Shown: piece after piece, positions 52,902 to 63,224 of the stretch | Layout: each line of letters opens with the position of its first letter | Position numbering within the stretch: position 1 is the stretch's first letter | From: JAGQWW01 sp041392845 | GTDB lineage: Bacteria > Bacteroidota > Bacteroidia > Chitinophagales > Saprospiraceae | Reading direction: 5' to 3' | DNA length: 64,000 bases | NCBI GenBank assembly: GCA_041392845.1 | Contig: JAWKLG010000024.1 | Location: forward strand, 44,898 to 108,897 | The notes under the pieces: generated by a model | Seen by the model: the letters and a program-made list of their open reading frames with translations, nothing else | Database searches by the model: none | Told to the model about the DNA's origin: nothing | Translations under genes and position numbers: made by a program

Positions 52902-54077
52902 ATGAGAGAAATATTTTTAAAAAGTAAAAAAGAAGAAGCCGTTAAGCGGAAGCATCCCTGGATATTTTCAGGAGCTATTCAGCATTTAAAAGAACCTATT
53001 GAAGATGGCACATTGGTGTCTGTAAAAGATTACAAAGGAAATTTCCTGGCAATTGGTCATTGGCAAAATGGTAGTATTGCGGTACGAATTATTGCTCATG
53101 AAGAAACGACAATAGATCAGGATTTTTGGAATAATAAATTCAAAACAGCTTTTGCCCTTCGTCAGAAACTGGGTTTTGAAAATAATGAAACAACCAACTG
53201 CTTCAGATTGATTCATGCTGAGGGAGACGGTTTGCCGGGACTTATTGTAGATGTCTATGGTAAAACAGCGGTAATTCAATGTCATTCCATTGGCATGTAC
53301 AATAATTTGCCTCAAATCAGCAAAGCAATTGAAAATGTGCTGGGTGACCGGGTTGATACCATTTATAATAAAAGCAAAGAAACATTGCCCGGTCGTTTTG
53401 GCCAACAAGCAGATGATACCTGGATAAAAGGAAATCAGCCGGAAGGATTGGTAAAAGAAAACGGAAATATTTTCAAAGTCAATTGGGAAACAGGACAGAA
53501 GACAGGTTTCTTTCTAGATCAAAGAGACAATCGAAAATTATTGGCTGATTTTTCTAAGGACAAAGAAGTGCTCAATGCTTTTTGTTATTCCGGCGGGTTT
53601 TCGGTTTATGCATTAAAAGCCGGTGCAAGTCGGGTTGATTCAGTAGATGTATCGCAAAAAGCAGTGGATTTAGCTACAGAAAACGTTGCACTGAATGGAG
53701 ACTTTTCAGACAGACATCAATCTATTTGTGCAGATGTTTTAAAATATTTGAAAGACTGTCCGGAGTACGATACCATGATAGTTGATCCTCCGGCATTTGC
53801 TAAAAGTCTTTCTAAGAAACACAATGCAGTTCAGGGATATAAGCGATTGAATGCCATGGCATTACAAAAGGTAAAACCGGGCGGTATCATGTTTACATTT
53901 TCTTGTTCGCAAGTCATAGACAGACCTTTGTTTTACAATACCATCGTGGCGGCAGCGATAGAATCCGGTAGAGACGTACGTGTGTTGGCACATCTTTCTC
54001 AACCTGCAGACCATCTGGTTAGTTTATTCCATCCGGAAGGTTCTTATTTAAAAGGATTGGTTTTAGAAGTTTTATAA
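52902..54077 (+). CDS. rlmI: 23S rRNA m5C methyltransferase (RlmI family)
   Basis: A 391-residue class I SAM-dependent methyltransferase. An N-terminal PUA-like domain (about 1-75, with KRKHPWIFSGAIQHLKEP) precedes the Rossmann core: NWETGQKTGFFLDQRDNR, EVLNAFCYSGGFSVYALKAGASRVDSVDVS (SAM site), TMIVDPPAFAKS and FTFSCSQ. RlmI methylates cytosine 1962 of 23S rRNA in E. coli. Length matches (396 in E. coli). The gene is isolated, preceded by the (TAGCGAA)5 array. Confidence 0.9.
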   Translation: MREIFLKSKKEEAVKRKHPWIFSGAIQHLKEPIEDGTLVSVKDYKGNFLAIGHWQNGSIAVRIIAHEETTIDQDFWNNKFKTAFALRQKLGFENNETTNCFRLIHAEGDGLPGLIVDVYGKTAVIQCHSIGMYNNLPQISKAIENVLGDRVDTIYNKSKETLPGRFGQQADDTWIKGNQPEGLVKENGNIFKVNWETGQKTGFFLDQRDNRKLLADFSKDKEVLNAFCYSGGFSVYALKAGASRVDSVDVSQKAVDLATENVALNGDFSDRHQSICADVLKYLKDCPEYDTMIVDPPAFAKSLSKKHNAVQGYKRLNAMALQKVKPGGIMFTFSCSQVIDRPLFYNTIVAAAIESGRDVRVLAHLSQPADHLVSLFHPEGSYLKGLVLEVL

Positions 54078-54129
54078 AGTGTGAATAGCGCAGGCAACCG
54101 ACCTCTAATTTTGTGCGTATTCTATTTAT

Positions 54130-54960
54130 ATGAAAAAACAGCATGTCTTTCCCATCCTTGCCGTATTGCTTTTTTTAAATAATTTATCACTGGCTCAGGG
54201 TCCACTTGATGGATACTTTAAAGGGGCCGGCCACATAGACTTTGCTTTATCCGGGTCTGTAGAAACTTCTGACATTTATTATTTCGGTGACCAAAGGCAA
54301 GATTTAAAAAATCGTTTTGAATCCCTTAACCTGTTTGCAGAATGGGGAATTTCAGACTCCCTTGATTTGGTATTCACCCTACCCTACATTAGAACCCCTA
54401 AATGTGATACCTGTAGTGATTTTAATCAGGGCATCCAGGATGCTTCCTTATTTGCCAAATTCAGGCTTTTTAAAAAAGAAAAACCTGATGCCAGATTCAA
54501 ACTTTTAGGAGCTTTAGGAGGAACGCTTCCTGTTTCCAATTACCAAACCGGAATTGAACGTCCCATTGGAATTGGGGCTACCGTATTGCAAGCGAAAGGA
54601 ATTGCACAATACGAATGGTATTCCGGCCCCTTTGTACACCTCCAATCAGGAGTCGAGATGAGAATCAGCCCTGACTTTTTGACTAGTATTCCGGTTTTAT
54701 TAAGACTTGGTTATGCCGGAAAATTCATTTTTGCGGAAGCATGGTTTGAATACTTTCAGTCCATCAATTCAGGAGTTGACCAAACAGTAATGGCAGGGAA
54801 TGGTAGTTCGTGGCAGAAAATTGGTGCTTCTGTGTATGTTCCCATTTTCCCGGCATTTGGGATTAGCCTTGGCACTGCACATATTATAAAAGGTAGTAAT
54901 ATCGGGCTTTCCAGCCGATATAGTCTGGCAGCAGTTTACCGATTTTTGGGTAGAAAATAG
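54130..54960 (+). CDS. hypothetical outer-membrane beta-barrel protein
   Basis: A 276-residue exported protein with a signal peptide ending SLAQ. The strand pattern (GAGHIDFALSGSVETSDIYYFG, LDLVFTLPYIRTPK, LGALGGTLPVSNYQTG) and terminal aromatic residues suggest a barrel of the transporter/OmpW-like kind. A CDTC pair (residues 96-99) is its only Cys-bearing feature. The function is unknown. It follows rlmI by 52 nt and could be in the same transcript. Confidence 0.65.
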   Translation: MKKQHVFPILAVLLFLNNLSLAQGPLDGYFKGAGHIDFALSGSVETSDIYYFGDQRQDLKNRFESLNLFAEWGISDSLDLVFTLPYIRTPKCDTCSDFNQGIQDASLFAKFRLFKKEKPDARFKLLGALGGTLPVSNYQTGIERPIGIGATVLQAKGIAQYEWYSGPFVHLQSGVEMRISPDFLTSIPVLLRLGYAGKFIFAEAWFEYFQSINSGVDQTVMAGNGSSWQKIGASVYVPIFPAFGISLGTAHIIKGSNIGLSSRYSLAAVYRFLGRK

Positions 54961-54971
54961 GCAATTTTGAA

Positions 54972-55002
54972 TTTGTGGATTGAAATTCCTTGCTTACCTT
55001 TG
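54972..55002 (+). promoter_or_regulatory. strong promoter of the giant T9SS protein gene
   Basis: TTTG (54972-54975) and TACCTTTG (54995-55002) with a 19-nt spacer: the clearest match to the Bacteroidota promoter consensus in the window. Confidence 0.7.
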
Positions 55003-55008
55003 CATAAA

Positions 55009-55155
55009 TCTCAAGGACAATTTTTGTCCGCCCCTCACTATTTAAGTCTCACCGAACTAGTCTTTCTCACGAAAATGAACAAAAAAGGCTTAGGCCAAAA
55101 AAATAGGGTTCTTTGAACCCTGGGTAAGGATTTATTTTAAACAAAAACAAATACT
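55009..55155 (+). promoter_or_regulatory. structured 5' leader of the giant T9SS protein gene
   Basis: The expected transcript start leaves a leader of about 147 nt. It contains two perfect small hairpins: GGACAATTTTTGTCC (about 55015) and AGGGTTCTTTGAACCCT (about 55107). Such a long structured leader is unlike the short leaders of most genes here and may affect translation or stability. Confidence 0.45.
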
Positions 55156-58100
55156 ATGAACAAGGTTACGCCTCTTTGGCGATGGATAGCCCTATCCATT
55201 GCCGCAACTTTTCTGTTGCCGTTCGGCCAGGCCTTTGCAAACTACTCCATGATGGACGACCCAGGTTGTCCCGGAAGAGTTTCCAACGGCTTGATTCTCC
55301 TCTACAATTTTTCGGAAAACAATGATGTAACAGTAAATGACATTTCCGGTTATGGAACTCCATTGACTGCACATATTGAAAATCCGAATAAAATCACCTG
55401 GATGCAGCCATGTGGTGTTAACATCACCGGCTCCAAAATTATCTCCAACTCAGGAGCTAATAAGGTGAGTTCGAGAATCAAACAAACCAATTCTATCACT
55501 GTAGAAACCTGGGTAAAAACCTCCAATGCATGGCAATACGGCCCTGCAAGGGTTATTACCATTTCTGAGAATACCTCTCTTAGAAATTTCACCCTGGGTC
55601 AACAGGACGATGATTGGGTAATCCGTTATAAAACCAATAACACTGATGGCAATGGTACTCCTGAGTCAAAAGCGGTTAATAAGGTAAAAACGGAATGGCA
55701 GCATGTGGTTTATACCCGTGCGTCCAACGGAAAAGAGCGAATTTACATCGACGGCGTCAAGGTTTATGAAGGCTATCGCTATGGTAACTCCAACAATTGG
55801 GGTGAACATTGCAAATTGGCCATCGGCGACGAAATGAGCAATGACCGTCAATGGAAAGGAATGGTTAACCTTGTAGCGGTTTACGACCGCGCCCTTACAG
55901 CTACTGAAATCAATCAAAACTATACTTTCGGTTCTTGCTGCTCAGCTAGCAATGGTGAAGTAAGTATCGAATGTCAGAACGATATCAATGTGACTGCTGC
56001 TGCAGGACAGTCTAACAAAACTGTAACCTTCAATGCACCGACAGCTACCACTACTTGTGAAATAAACTCTCAGCCTGATTGTAGTCAGGTATCAGAGAAT
56101 CACAATGGTTTTATTTACATAGGAAAATTCGGAGATAGCAAATATTTCTGTGCAAACGGTGACAACTTCACCTATGCAGATGCATTGGCTGGAGCTGCCT
56201 CTATTGGCGGACATCTTGTCACCATCAATAGTCAGGAAGAAAATGACTTTGTTGCAAGCAAAGTGATGGCAGATTTTGCCTGGATCGGATTGAACGATAT
56301 TGACACCGAAGGAACCTTTAAATGGGTAACCGGCGAAGACGCAACCTGGACTTACTGGAGCTCTAACGAACCAAATGATGAGGATCCTGCAGGAAATGGT
56401 GCTGATGGCGTTGTTCTTGAAAAGGCATGGGGAAAATGGTTTGACAGAGATGTAAACGGTAAATACGAGTACGTAGTTGAAATTCCATGTCCTGGCGGAA
56501 ATCGTCCGGGAACTGTTACTGTTGAACAGACCGCAGGTCCGACAAGCGGATCAGCTTTCCCAATTGGAATGACTACTGTAGAATTCACAGCGACAGACGA
56601 GTGTGGAAATACGGCTTCTTGTACTTTCAAGGTAACGGTAGATCCTTCACCATGTGAAATAGATGCAGTATCAAGTGATGTTCTTTGTAATGACAATGGA
56701 ACACCACAGAACCCTGCAGACGATACTTATACTTTCAAATTGAAAGTTACCAGCAATGGAAGCTGCTCTACCGGATGGTCAGGTGGCGGAAAATCTGGTT
56801 CTTATGGACAGACCAAAACTTATGGTCCTTTTCCAATATCTGGAGGCAGCAAAACTGTAACCGTATGTGACAATGCTGCCGGAAATATTTGCAAGACAGT
56901 TACTGTAAATGCACCAAATCCATGTTCATTCTTTGATCCTTGTTTATTAAGTGCAAACGCAGATAATATTCTTTGCAACGATAACGGGACCCCATCCAAT
57001 CCTGCAGATGACACTTACACTTTCGACGTGTATGTTTTCAGAACTGGAGGATGTAGCACCAGTAACTGGTCAGGAGGAGGAAAAACCGGTAACTTCAATA
57101 CAGCTACCAGCTTTGGACCATTCCCAATCGGTACCAACCAAAGCTTCCAGATTACAACTACAGATGGTGGTTCAACAACTTTGAATGTAACTAGTCCACC
57201 TGCTTGTTCTAATGCTGACCCGTGTACTTTGAGTGCAGTAGTCACCAATAAGATTTGCAACGACAATGGTACTCCATTTGTAGTCGGAGATGACTTTTAT
57301 ACGTTTGAATTAACAGTATTCAGAACGGGAGGTTGTTCTTCAACTCCTTGGACCGGGGGTGGAAAAACAGGAGGTTATAATACTCCTGTTTTATTCGGAC
57401 CATACCCGATTGGATACCACCTTAGTTTTGGTATTAGTAATGGTGAGGGTGGAGCTATTATTGAAGTACAAAGCCCTGATGCTTGTTCTCAGTTCCAGCC
57501 ATGTTCTGTAAATCTTGTAGTTTCCAACAAGAACTGCAATGACAATGGTACTCCTGCTAATCCTGCAGATGATACTTATACCTTTGATATTACCGTAAAC
57601 GGTTCCAATACCAGTGGCAACTGGAATGCTAATTTCGACAATGCTTTCCTTGGTGCTTTTGCAATTGGCGATACTCCGTATGGCACGACTGTAAACCTTG
57701 GTCCATTCCCTATCGGATATGACATCAATGTTTATGTAAATGATAGTGGAGATTTGAATTGTAAAGACAGCGAAGTTGTTACTTCACCACAACCATGCTC
57801 AAATGCAGGTGGTGGAAACAAAATCGGTGATTACGTTTGGAATGACATCAATGGAAACGGTCTTCAAGAAGCAAACGAACCTGGCTTGTCAGGAGTTTGG
57901 ATCATCCTTGAAGATTGCAACGGTAACTTTAAGAACGTGACATTTACCGACATCAATGGTATGTACATGTTCTCTGATATTACTCCGGGCGATTATAAAA
58001 TTCGTTTTGCAAATCCAGGTGGATTTGTATTTACAGCGCAAAATGCTGCACCGGATGCAGCAGACAGTGATGTTGATGTATATGGATATACGGATTGTTT

Positions 58101-61100
58101 CACTGTAACTGCTAATACAATTAACAATGATATCGATGCTGGTTTCACAACCTTCCAGCCCCAAAATTGTGTAATCACAGGTACCACCGCAAATGTGGTT
58201 TGTGATGACAATGGTACTCCGAATGACCCATCTGATGACACCTTCACCTTTGAAGTTTCTGCAACTGCAGTAAATGATGGTGCTTGGGGATGGGCAATAC
58301 CTGCATTGAATCTAACATATTTGCCTTATGGCCAGCCTGTGGTTGTAGGTCCTTATCCGATCAGTGGTGGAAACGTAACCTTGACACTACGCGACCAGGA
58401 TAAGCAGGATTGTTTGACTACAGTAACTGCAATTGCTCCTCAACCTTGTTCTACAACACCAGTTTGTGATAATGTTACCAATGGTGGTCAAATCGGAAAT
58501 CCACAGACAAACTGTGGTGGCTTCGATCCAGCTCCATTAACCAGCGTAAGTTTACCTACTGGTGGTTCAGGAGCCATCGAATACATGTGGTTGAGGTCAA
58601 CTACTGGTTGTCCTACCAGTACGAACCAAGCAATTCCTGGTGCTAATGCAGCAACCTATGACCCGGGCTTTTTGAGCCAGACTACCTGGTTTGTTAGATG
58701 CTCAAGAAGAGCAAATTGTACAGACTGGACAGTTGGTGAATCCAACTGTGTGAAAATCACAATCGAGAATTGTCCTCCGGTTTGTGACAATGTAACCAAT
58801 GGTGGTCAAATCGGTGGTGCACAAACCAACTGTGGCGGATTTGATCCTGCACCAATTACAAGCGTAAGCTTGCCAACTGGTGGTTCAGGCGCTATCGAAT
58901 ACATGTGGTTGAGCTCAACTACCGGTTGCCCAACCAGCACCAATCAGGCAATTGCAGGTGCTCATGCAGCGACTTATGATCCTGGTTATTTAAGCCAAAC
59001 TACCTGGTTTGTGCGTTGCTCAAGAAGAGCGAATTGTACAGACTGGACCGTAGGTGAATCTAATTGCGTAAAAATTGAAGTTAAAACCAACTGTGGTACT
59101 TTGAGCTTCAATTGTAATAATAATATTACTGCTACGGCAGCAGTTGGAGAGTCAGGAACTGTTGTAACTTACAATGCACCAACTGCAAGTTCTACTTGTC
59201 CTACCGGTTCTGTAAGCGTTGTTCGTACTGCCGGCCCTGCTAGTGGTTCTGTTTTCCCAATTGGTACAACTACTGTTACTTATGTAGCAAGTGACAACTG
59301 TGGAAATTCAGAAACTTGCAGTTTCAATGTTGTTGTGACTCCGGGTACTCCTTCCGGAGATTGTACAGACTTCCCATCTTACAGCTGTAATGGTGTAAAC
59401 CAGGGTGGCTGGGAACCATGGTGGGAATGGATTGCAAATGTGAAATTTGCAGGCATAGACAACCCTTCTTCTAAAGATCAATACAGATTCTTTGCAGATG
59501 TTGCTCCAGCAAGTATTGCAGGTGGACAAGCATACAATATCACCTTGACTCCGGGGCTTTCTTGGGGTGGATACCAAACCAACCTTTACTGGAGAGTTTG
59601 GATCGACTTCAACAGAGATGGAGACTTTGACGATGCCGGTGAATTGGTAGTTGAAACTGCCAACAGCAATCAGGTAGTGAATGCTACAGTTCAGGTTCCT
59701 GCAAATGCAGCGACTGGTGGAACAAGAATGAGAATCGCAGTTCAACGTGACCAGTACGCTGGAGCATGTGAGAATTTCGCATTTGGTGAAATGGAAGATT
59801 ACAAGGTTTGTATCACAGGTGGTAATCCATGTGCAGATGCAGATAATGATGGTGTTTGTGACAGCGACGATTGTGCGCCAAATAATCCTAACATCCCTGC
59901 AACTCCAGGTACCCCTTGTAATGATGGAAACCCAACTACTTTCAATGATGTAATTGGAGCTGATGGTTGTACCTGTGCAGGTACTCCTGATGTTTGTACT
60001 ATCAGTGCTGCCGTAAATGAAGTAGTTTGTAGCGACAATGGAACCCCTGCAGATCCTTCAGATGATACTTATACATTCAAAGTAACCGTATTTAGAACCG
60101 GTGGATGTAATTCTGCAACCTGGAATGGTGGCGGACAATCCGGACCTTACAATACTGCAGTTACTTACGGACCATATGCTATCAGCAGTGGAGGAAGAAC
60201 ATTTGTTATTACCAATGCAGAAGGAGCTACTTCTACTGTTACGGTAGATGCTCCAAATACTTGCTCTAGCCAGGATCCATGTAGCATCACTACTGTTGTA
60301 AACAATGTAAATTGTGATGATAACGGAACACCAACTGATCCTTCTGATGATACCTATACTTTCAAATTGAAGGTTAGCAAAGCAGGATACTGTACTTCTT
60401 CTACCTGGAATGGTGGTGGACAGTCTGGTAACTACGGTGTTTATGTTACCTATGGACCTTATCCAATTAGTGGTGGAGGTAAAACATTTGTTGTTAGCAA
60501 TGGCGACGGTGCAACAACAACCGTAACTGTTCAGGCGCCAAATACTTGTTCAAACCAAGTCCCTTGTAGTCTTAATGGACAGGTTACTGACATCCTTTGC
60601 GATGACAATGGAACACCTACCAATGCAGATGACGATACTTACACTTTCAAACTTACGGTTACGAAAACCGGTTACTGCACTTCCAGCAACTGGAATGCAG
60701 GCGGTGTAAGTGGAAATTATGGTACAGCAACAACTTTTGGTCCTTACCCAATCAGTGGAGGGAACAAAGTAATCACTGTTACCAATGCAGATGGTGCAAG
60801 CAAAACTTTCACAGCAACTGCTCCGGCTCCTTGTTCAGAAGGACCAGAAGTTTGTGTTGAAAGAGAGGTGACCAACAATAAACTTTGCGGTAACAACTTG
60901 CTTTACGGTTTATGGATTGATGCTTCTTTCAGTGGTTATGGTACGCTTGACAAACACTACGAAGTAGTTTCAGGAACCTTAACTGAATATGCTGATGGTA
61001 CTGCACGTTTTGTAGGAACTTTTGCCAATAAAAACAATGGCAATGTGAAGTGGGATGCTGACATTCATTTCTCCGGAAGAACTGAAAACAAACCAAGTGG

Positions 61101-63147
61101 CAGCCCTCATACTTCTAATTGTTACAATGGAAATGGTGAAGGATTCTGGTACTACACCAATACTTCCGGTACCCTTACAGGTAGAGGAGCATTGGCAGGT
61201 GCCAAAGCAAATGTTTCAAGAAGAGGACCTGCATTCCAATTGGGAGTAGGTGCAAATCTAAATGAAGCAGATAAATTGGGTGGATCAGGTTGGCTAACCT
61301 TGAGCCTTACTTCTCAACCAAACAATGGTAGTATTTCTAACTTGGGAGATGCTGACTTCAACTGGAATCTAAGCGGACAGCATTATGCATGTGTACCGGT
61401 TGTAAATGTTTGTGTTGAAAGAGAAGTTACCAGCAACAAACGTTGCGCTGACAATATCCTGTATGGATTGTGGATAAGTGCAAACTTCAGCGGTCATGGT
61501 ACTGTAGACAATCACTATAAAGTTGAGTCAGGTACTTTGAAAGAATACGAAGACGGAACTGCAACTTTCACAGGTACATTTGTAAACAGAAGCAATGCCA
61601 ATGTGAAGTGGGTAGCAAGTATCGACCTAACCGGAAGAACTTCTACTGCACCTGCAGGAAGTCCTAAGACTTCAAACTGTTACAATGGAAACGGCGATGG
61701 ATTCTGGTACTACCAGACCATTTCAGGTACACTTGTGGGACAAGGTGCAATCGCTGGTGCGAAAGCAAATGTTTCAAGAAGAGGACCTGCATTCCAGCTT
61801 GGTGTTGGTGCAAACTTAAACGAAGGCGACAAATTTGGAGCATCCGGATGGTTGACTTTGGATTTGATTAGCCAACCTAATAGCGGAAGCATTTCCAACA
61901 TGGGTGATGCTGACTTCAACTGGAACTTAAGCGGACAACAATATGCTTGTGTTGCACCTCCGGTAGTTTGTAACCGTACCGTATTGTTTGTTGTAGGTTC
62001 TACCTGGTTAGGATCAGGAGACCTTGCAGTGAAAAACAGATTGATTGACCTTGGATTCGATGTTACCTTGAAAGATGATTCTGATTGTAACTACGGAGAT
62101 GGTGCAGGATATGGATTGGTATTGATCAGTTCTACCTGTAGCTCTTCAAGAGTTGGTGATAAATTCAGAGACATTGATGTACCGGTTGTATCGTATGAAG
62201 GTTGGATTTTCGATGACATGAAAATGACTGGAGGAACAAGTTCTGACTACGGTAAATGGGGTACCAGCAAACAGATCAAGATCATTTCTGCCGGACACCC
62301 GCTTGCTGCAGGATTTGAAGGTACCATCGATGTTTGTACCATCAGCCAAAGCTACCACTGGGGTAAACCTTCCAATGATGCAATTAAGGTTGCAGCCTTC
62401 ACGCATGACAATAACAAACTTCCATTCTTTGCCTATGAAAAAGGTAAATCAATGGTGGGTAAAAATGCTCCTGCAAGAAGGGTTGGTTTATTCTTCGACA
62501 ACTACTCAGGACCATACATGAACAACAAAGGCTGGGCATTATTTGATGCTTGCATCCTTTGGGCTTCAGAATGTCAGCCTTTGGGTGGAAGTTCAAGAAT
62601 CGGTGTAACTCAATTTGATGCGACACTTGACCAGGGAATCGTTTCTTTGGCTTGGGTGAACAACACTGGTTACAAAAACGACAAATTTACAGTAGAGCGT
62701 TCTTTGGACGGAGTAAACTTTGAGCCATTGCTTGAAACTCCTACCATGGATGATACAGACAACGCAAGATTCTACAAGGAATTGGATAAATTCCCAGTAG
62801 CAGGTTTCAATTACTACCGATTGGTGAACCATTATGTAGATGGTAGCTTCGAAGTTTCTGAAATCAGAAAAGTGAAGATTGATGATATTGAGCAATTTGG
62901 ATTGTTCCCTAACCCTGCAGCTGATGTCGTAAACGTTGCCTTGAAAGGTTACGAGGGTAAAGACATCACTATTCAGTTGGTTGACCAGTTGGGTAGATTG
63001 GTGAAGGAAGAAACCATTGACAATGCATCTGATACCAGATACGAAATCAATATTTCAAATGCGAGAAACGGAGTTTATACTTTATGGATTTTCGCAGACG
63101 AAAGCAAGCCGGTAGGTAAGAAATTGATAATTGCGAATACGTACTAA
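55156..63147 (+). CDS. giant multidomain secreted protein with LamG, HYR, C-type lectin, SdrD-like, GEVED and T9SS domains
   Basis: 2,663 residues. In order: signal peptide (1-28); LamG-like sandwich (about 45-260); HYR domain (about 266-498) interrupted by a C-type lectin domain (about 315-445, WIGLNDIDTEGTFKWVTGE, KWFDRDVNGKYEYVVEIPC); CNDNGTP repeats 1-4 (about 499-885); SdrD B-like domain (about 890-1000); CNDNGTP repeat 5; two ~105-residue CDNVTNGGQIG repeats (1103-1314); second HYR (1315-1395); GEVED (1400-1555); Ca-binding TSP3-like DADNDGVCDSDDCAPNNPN; CNDNGTP repeats 6-8 (1613-1897); two ~186-residue VCVEREV repeats (1898-2269); a VLFVVGSTWLGSGD alpha/beta domain (2270-2470); T9SS type-A sorting domain (about 2580-2663, LFPNPAADVVNVALKG). 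Probably a large surface adhesin. A terminator follows at 63173. Confidence 0.9.
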   Translation: MNKVTPLWRWIALSIAATFLLPFGQAFANYSMMDDPGCPGRVSNGLILLYNFSENNDVTVNDISGYGTPLTAHIENPNKITWMQPCGVNITGSKIISNSGANKVSSRIKQTNSITVETWVKTSNAWQYGPARVITISENTSLRNFTLGQQDDDWVIRYKTNNTDGNGTPESKAVNKVKTEWQHVVYTRASNGKERIYIDGVKVYEGYRYGNSNNWGEHCKLAIGDEMSNDRQWKGMVNLVAVYDRALTATEINQNYTFGSCCSASNGEVSIECQNDINVTAAAGQSNKTVTFNAPTATTTCEINSQPDCSQVSENHNGFIYIGKFGDSKYFCANGDNFTYADALAGAASIGGHLVTINSQEENDFVASKVMADFAWIGLNDIDTEGTFKWVTGEDATWTYWSSNEPNDEDPAGNGADGVVLEKAWGKWFDRDVNGKYEYVVEIPCPGGNRPGTVTVEQTAGPTSGSAFPIGMTTVEFTATDECGNTASCTFKVTVDPSPCEIDAVSSDVLCNDNGTPQNPADDTYTFKLKVTSNGSCSTGWSGGGKSGSYGQTKTYGPFPISGGSKTVTVCDNAAGNICKTVTVNAPNPCSFFDPCLLSANADNILCNDNGTPSNPADDTYTFDVYVFRTGGCSTSNWSGGGKTGNFNTATSFGPFPIGTNQSFQITTTDGGSTTLNVTSPPACSNADPCTLSAVVTNKICNDNGTPFVVGDDFYTFELTVFRTGGCSSTPWTGGGKTGGYNTPVLFGPYPIGYHLSFGISNGEGGAIIEVQSPDACSQFQPCSVNLVVSNKNCNDNGTPANPADDTYTFDITVNGSNTSGNWNANFDNAFLGAFAIGDTPYGTTVNLGPFPIGYDINVYVNDSGDLNCKDSEVVTSPQPCSNAGGGNKIGDYVWNDINGNGLQEANEPGLSGVWIILEDCNGNFKNVTFTDINGMYMFSDITPGDYKIRFANPGGFVFTAQNAAPDAADSDVDVYGYTDCFTVTANTINNDIDAGFTTFQPQNCVITGTTANVVCDDNGTPNDPSDDTFTFEVSATAVNDGAWGWAIPALNLTYLPYGQPVVVGPYPISGGNVTLTLRDQDKQDCLTTVTAIAPQPCSTTPVCDNVTNGGQIGNPQTNCGGFDPAPLTSVSLPTGGSGAIEYMWLRSTTGCPTSTNQAIPGANAATYDPGFLSQTTWFVRCSRRANCTDWTVGESNCVKITIENCPPVCDNVTNGGQIGGAQTNCGGFDPAPITSVSLPTGGSGAIEYMWLSSTTGCPTSTNQAIAGAHAATYDPGYLSQTTWFVRCSRRANCTDWTVGESNCVKIEVKTNCGTLSFNCNNNITATAAVGESGTVVTYNAPTASSTCPTGSVSVVRTAGPASGSVFPIGTTTVTYVASDNCGNSETCSFNVVVTPGTPSGDCTDFPSYSCNGVNQGGWEPWWEWIANVKFAGIDNPSSKDQYRFFADVAPASIAGGQAYNITLTPGLSWGGYQTNLYWRVWIDFNRDGDFDDAGELVVETANSNQVVNATVQVPANAATGGTRMRIAVQRDQYAGACENFAFGEMEDYKVCITGGNPCADADNDGVCDSDDCAPNNPNIPATPGTPCNDGNPTTFNDVIGADGCTCAGTPDVCTISAAVNEVVCSDNGTPADPSDDTYTFKVTVFRTGGCNSATWNGGGQSGPYNTAVTYGPYAISSGGRTFVITNAEGATSTVTVDAPNTCSSQDPCSITTVVNNVNCDDNGTPTDPSDDTYTFKLKVSKAGYCTSSTWNGGGQSGNYGVYVTYGPYPISGGGKTFVVSNGDGATTTVTVQAPNTCSNQVPCSLNGQVTDILCDDNGTPTNADDDTYTFKLTVTKTGYCTSSNWNAGGVSGNYGTATTFGPYPISGGNKVITVTNADGASKTFTATAPAPCSEGPEVCVEREVTNNKLCGNNLLYGLWIDASFSGYGTLDKHYEVVSGTLTEYADGTARFVGTFANKNNGNVKWDADIHFSGRTENKPSGSPHTSNCYNGNGEGFWYYTNTSGTLTGRGALAGAKANVSRRGPAFQLGVGANLNEADKLGGSGWLTLSLTSQPNNGSISNLGDADFNWNLSGQHYACVPVVNVCVEREVTSNKRCADNILYGLWISANFSGHGTVDNHYKVESGTLKEYEDGTATFTGTFVNRSNANVKWVASIDLTGRTSTAPAGSPKTSNCYNGNGDGFWYYQTISGTLVGQGAIAGAKANVSRRGPAFQLGVGANLNEGDKFGASGWLTLDLISQPNSGSISNMGDADFNWNLSGQQYACVAPPVVCNRTVLFVVGSTWLGSGDLAVKNRLIDLGFDVTLKDDSDCNYGDGAGYGLVLISSTCSSSRVGDKFRDIDVPVVSYEGWIFDDMKMTGGTSSDYGKWGTSKQIKIISAGHPLAAGFEGTIDVCTISQSYHWGKPSNDAIKVAAFTHDNNKLPFFAYEKGKSMVGKNAPARRVGLFFDNYSGPYMNNKGWALFDACILWASECQPLGGSSRIGVTQFDATLDQGIVSLAWVNNTGYKNDKFTVERSLDGVNFEPLLETPTMDDTDNARFYKELDKFPVAGFNYYRLVNHYVDGSFEVSEIRKVKIDDIEQFGLFPNPAADVVNVALKGYEGKDITIQLVDQLGRLVKEETIDNASDTRYEINISNARNGVYTLWIFADESKPVGKKLIIANTY

Positions 63148-63172
63148 TAAGATTTCTTTTTTACCACGTTTT

Positions 63173-63208
63173 AAGGGTCCTGACCTGGTCGGGGCCCTTT
63201 TTTTTATT
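63173..63208 (+). terminator. rho-independent terminator of the giant protein gene
   Basis: AAGGGTCCTGAC and GTCGGGGCCCTT form a 12-bp stem with two G-U pairs and a short loop, followed by a long T-run. Confidence 0.9.
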
Positions 63209-63224
63209 TTTAAAATTAAATATC

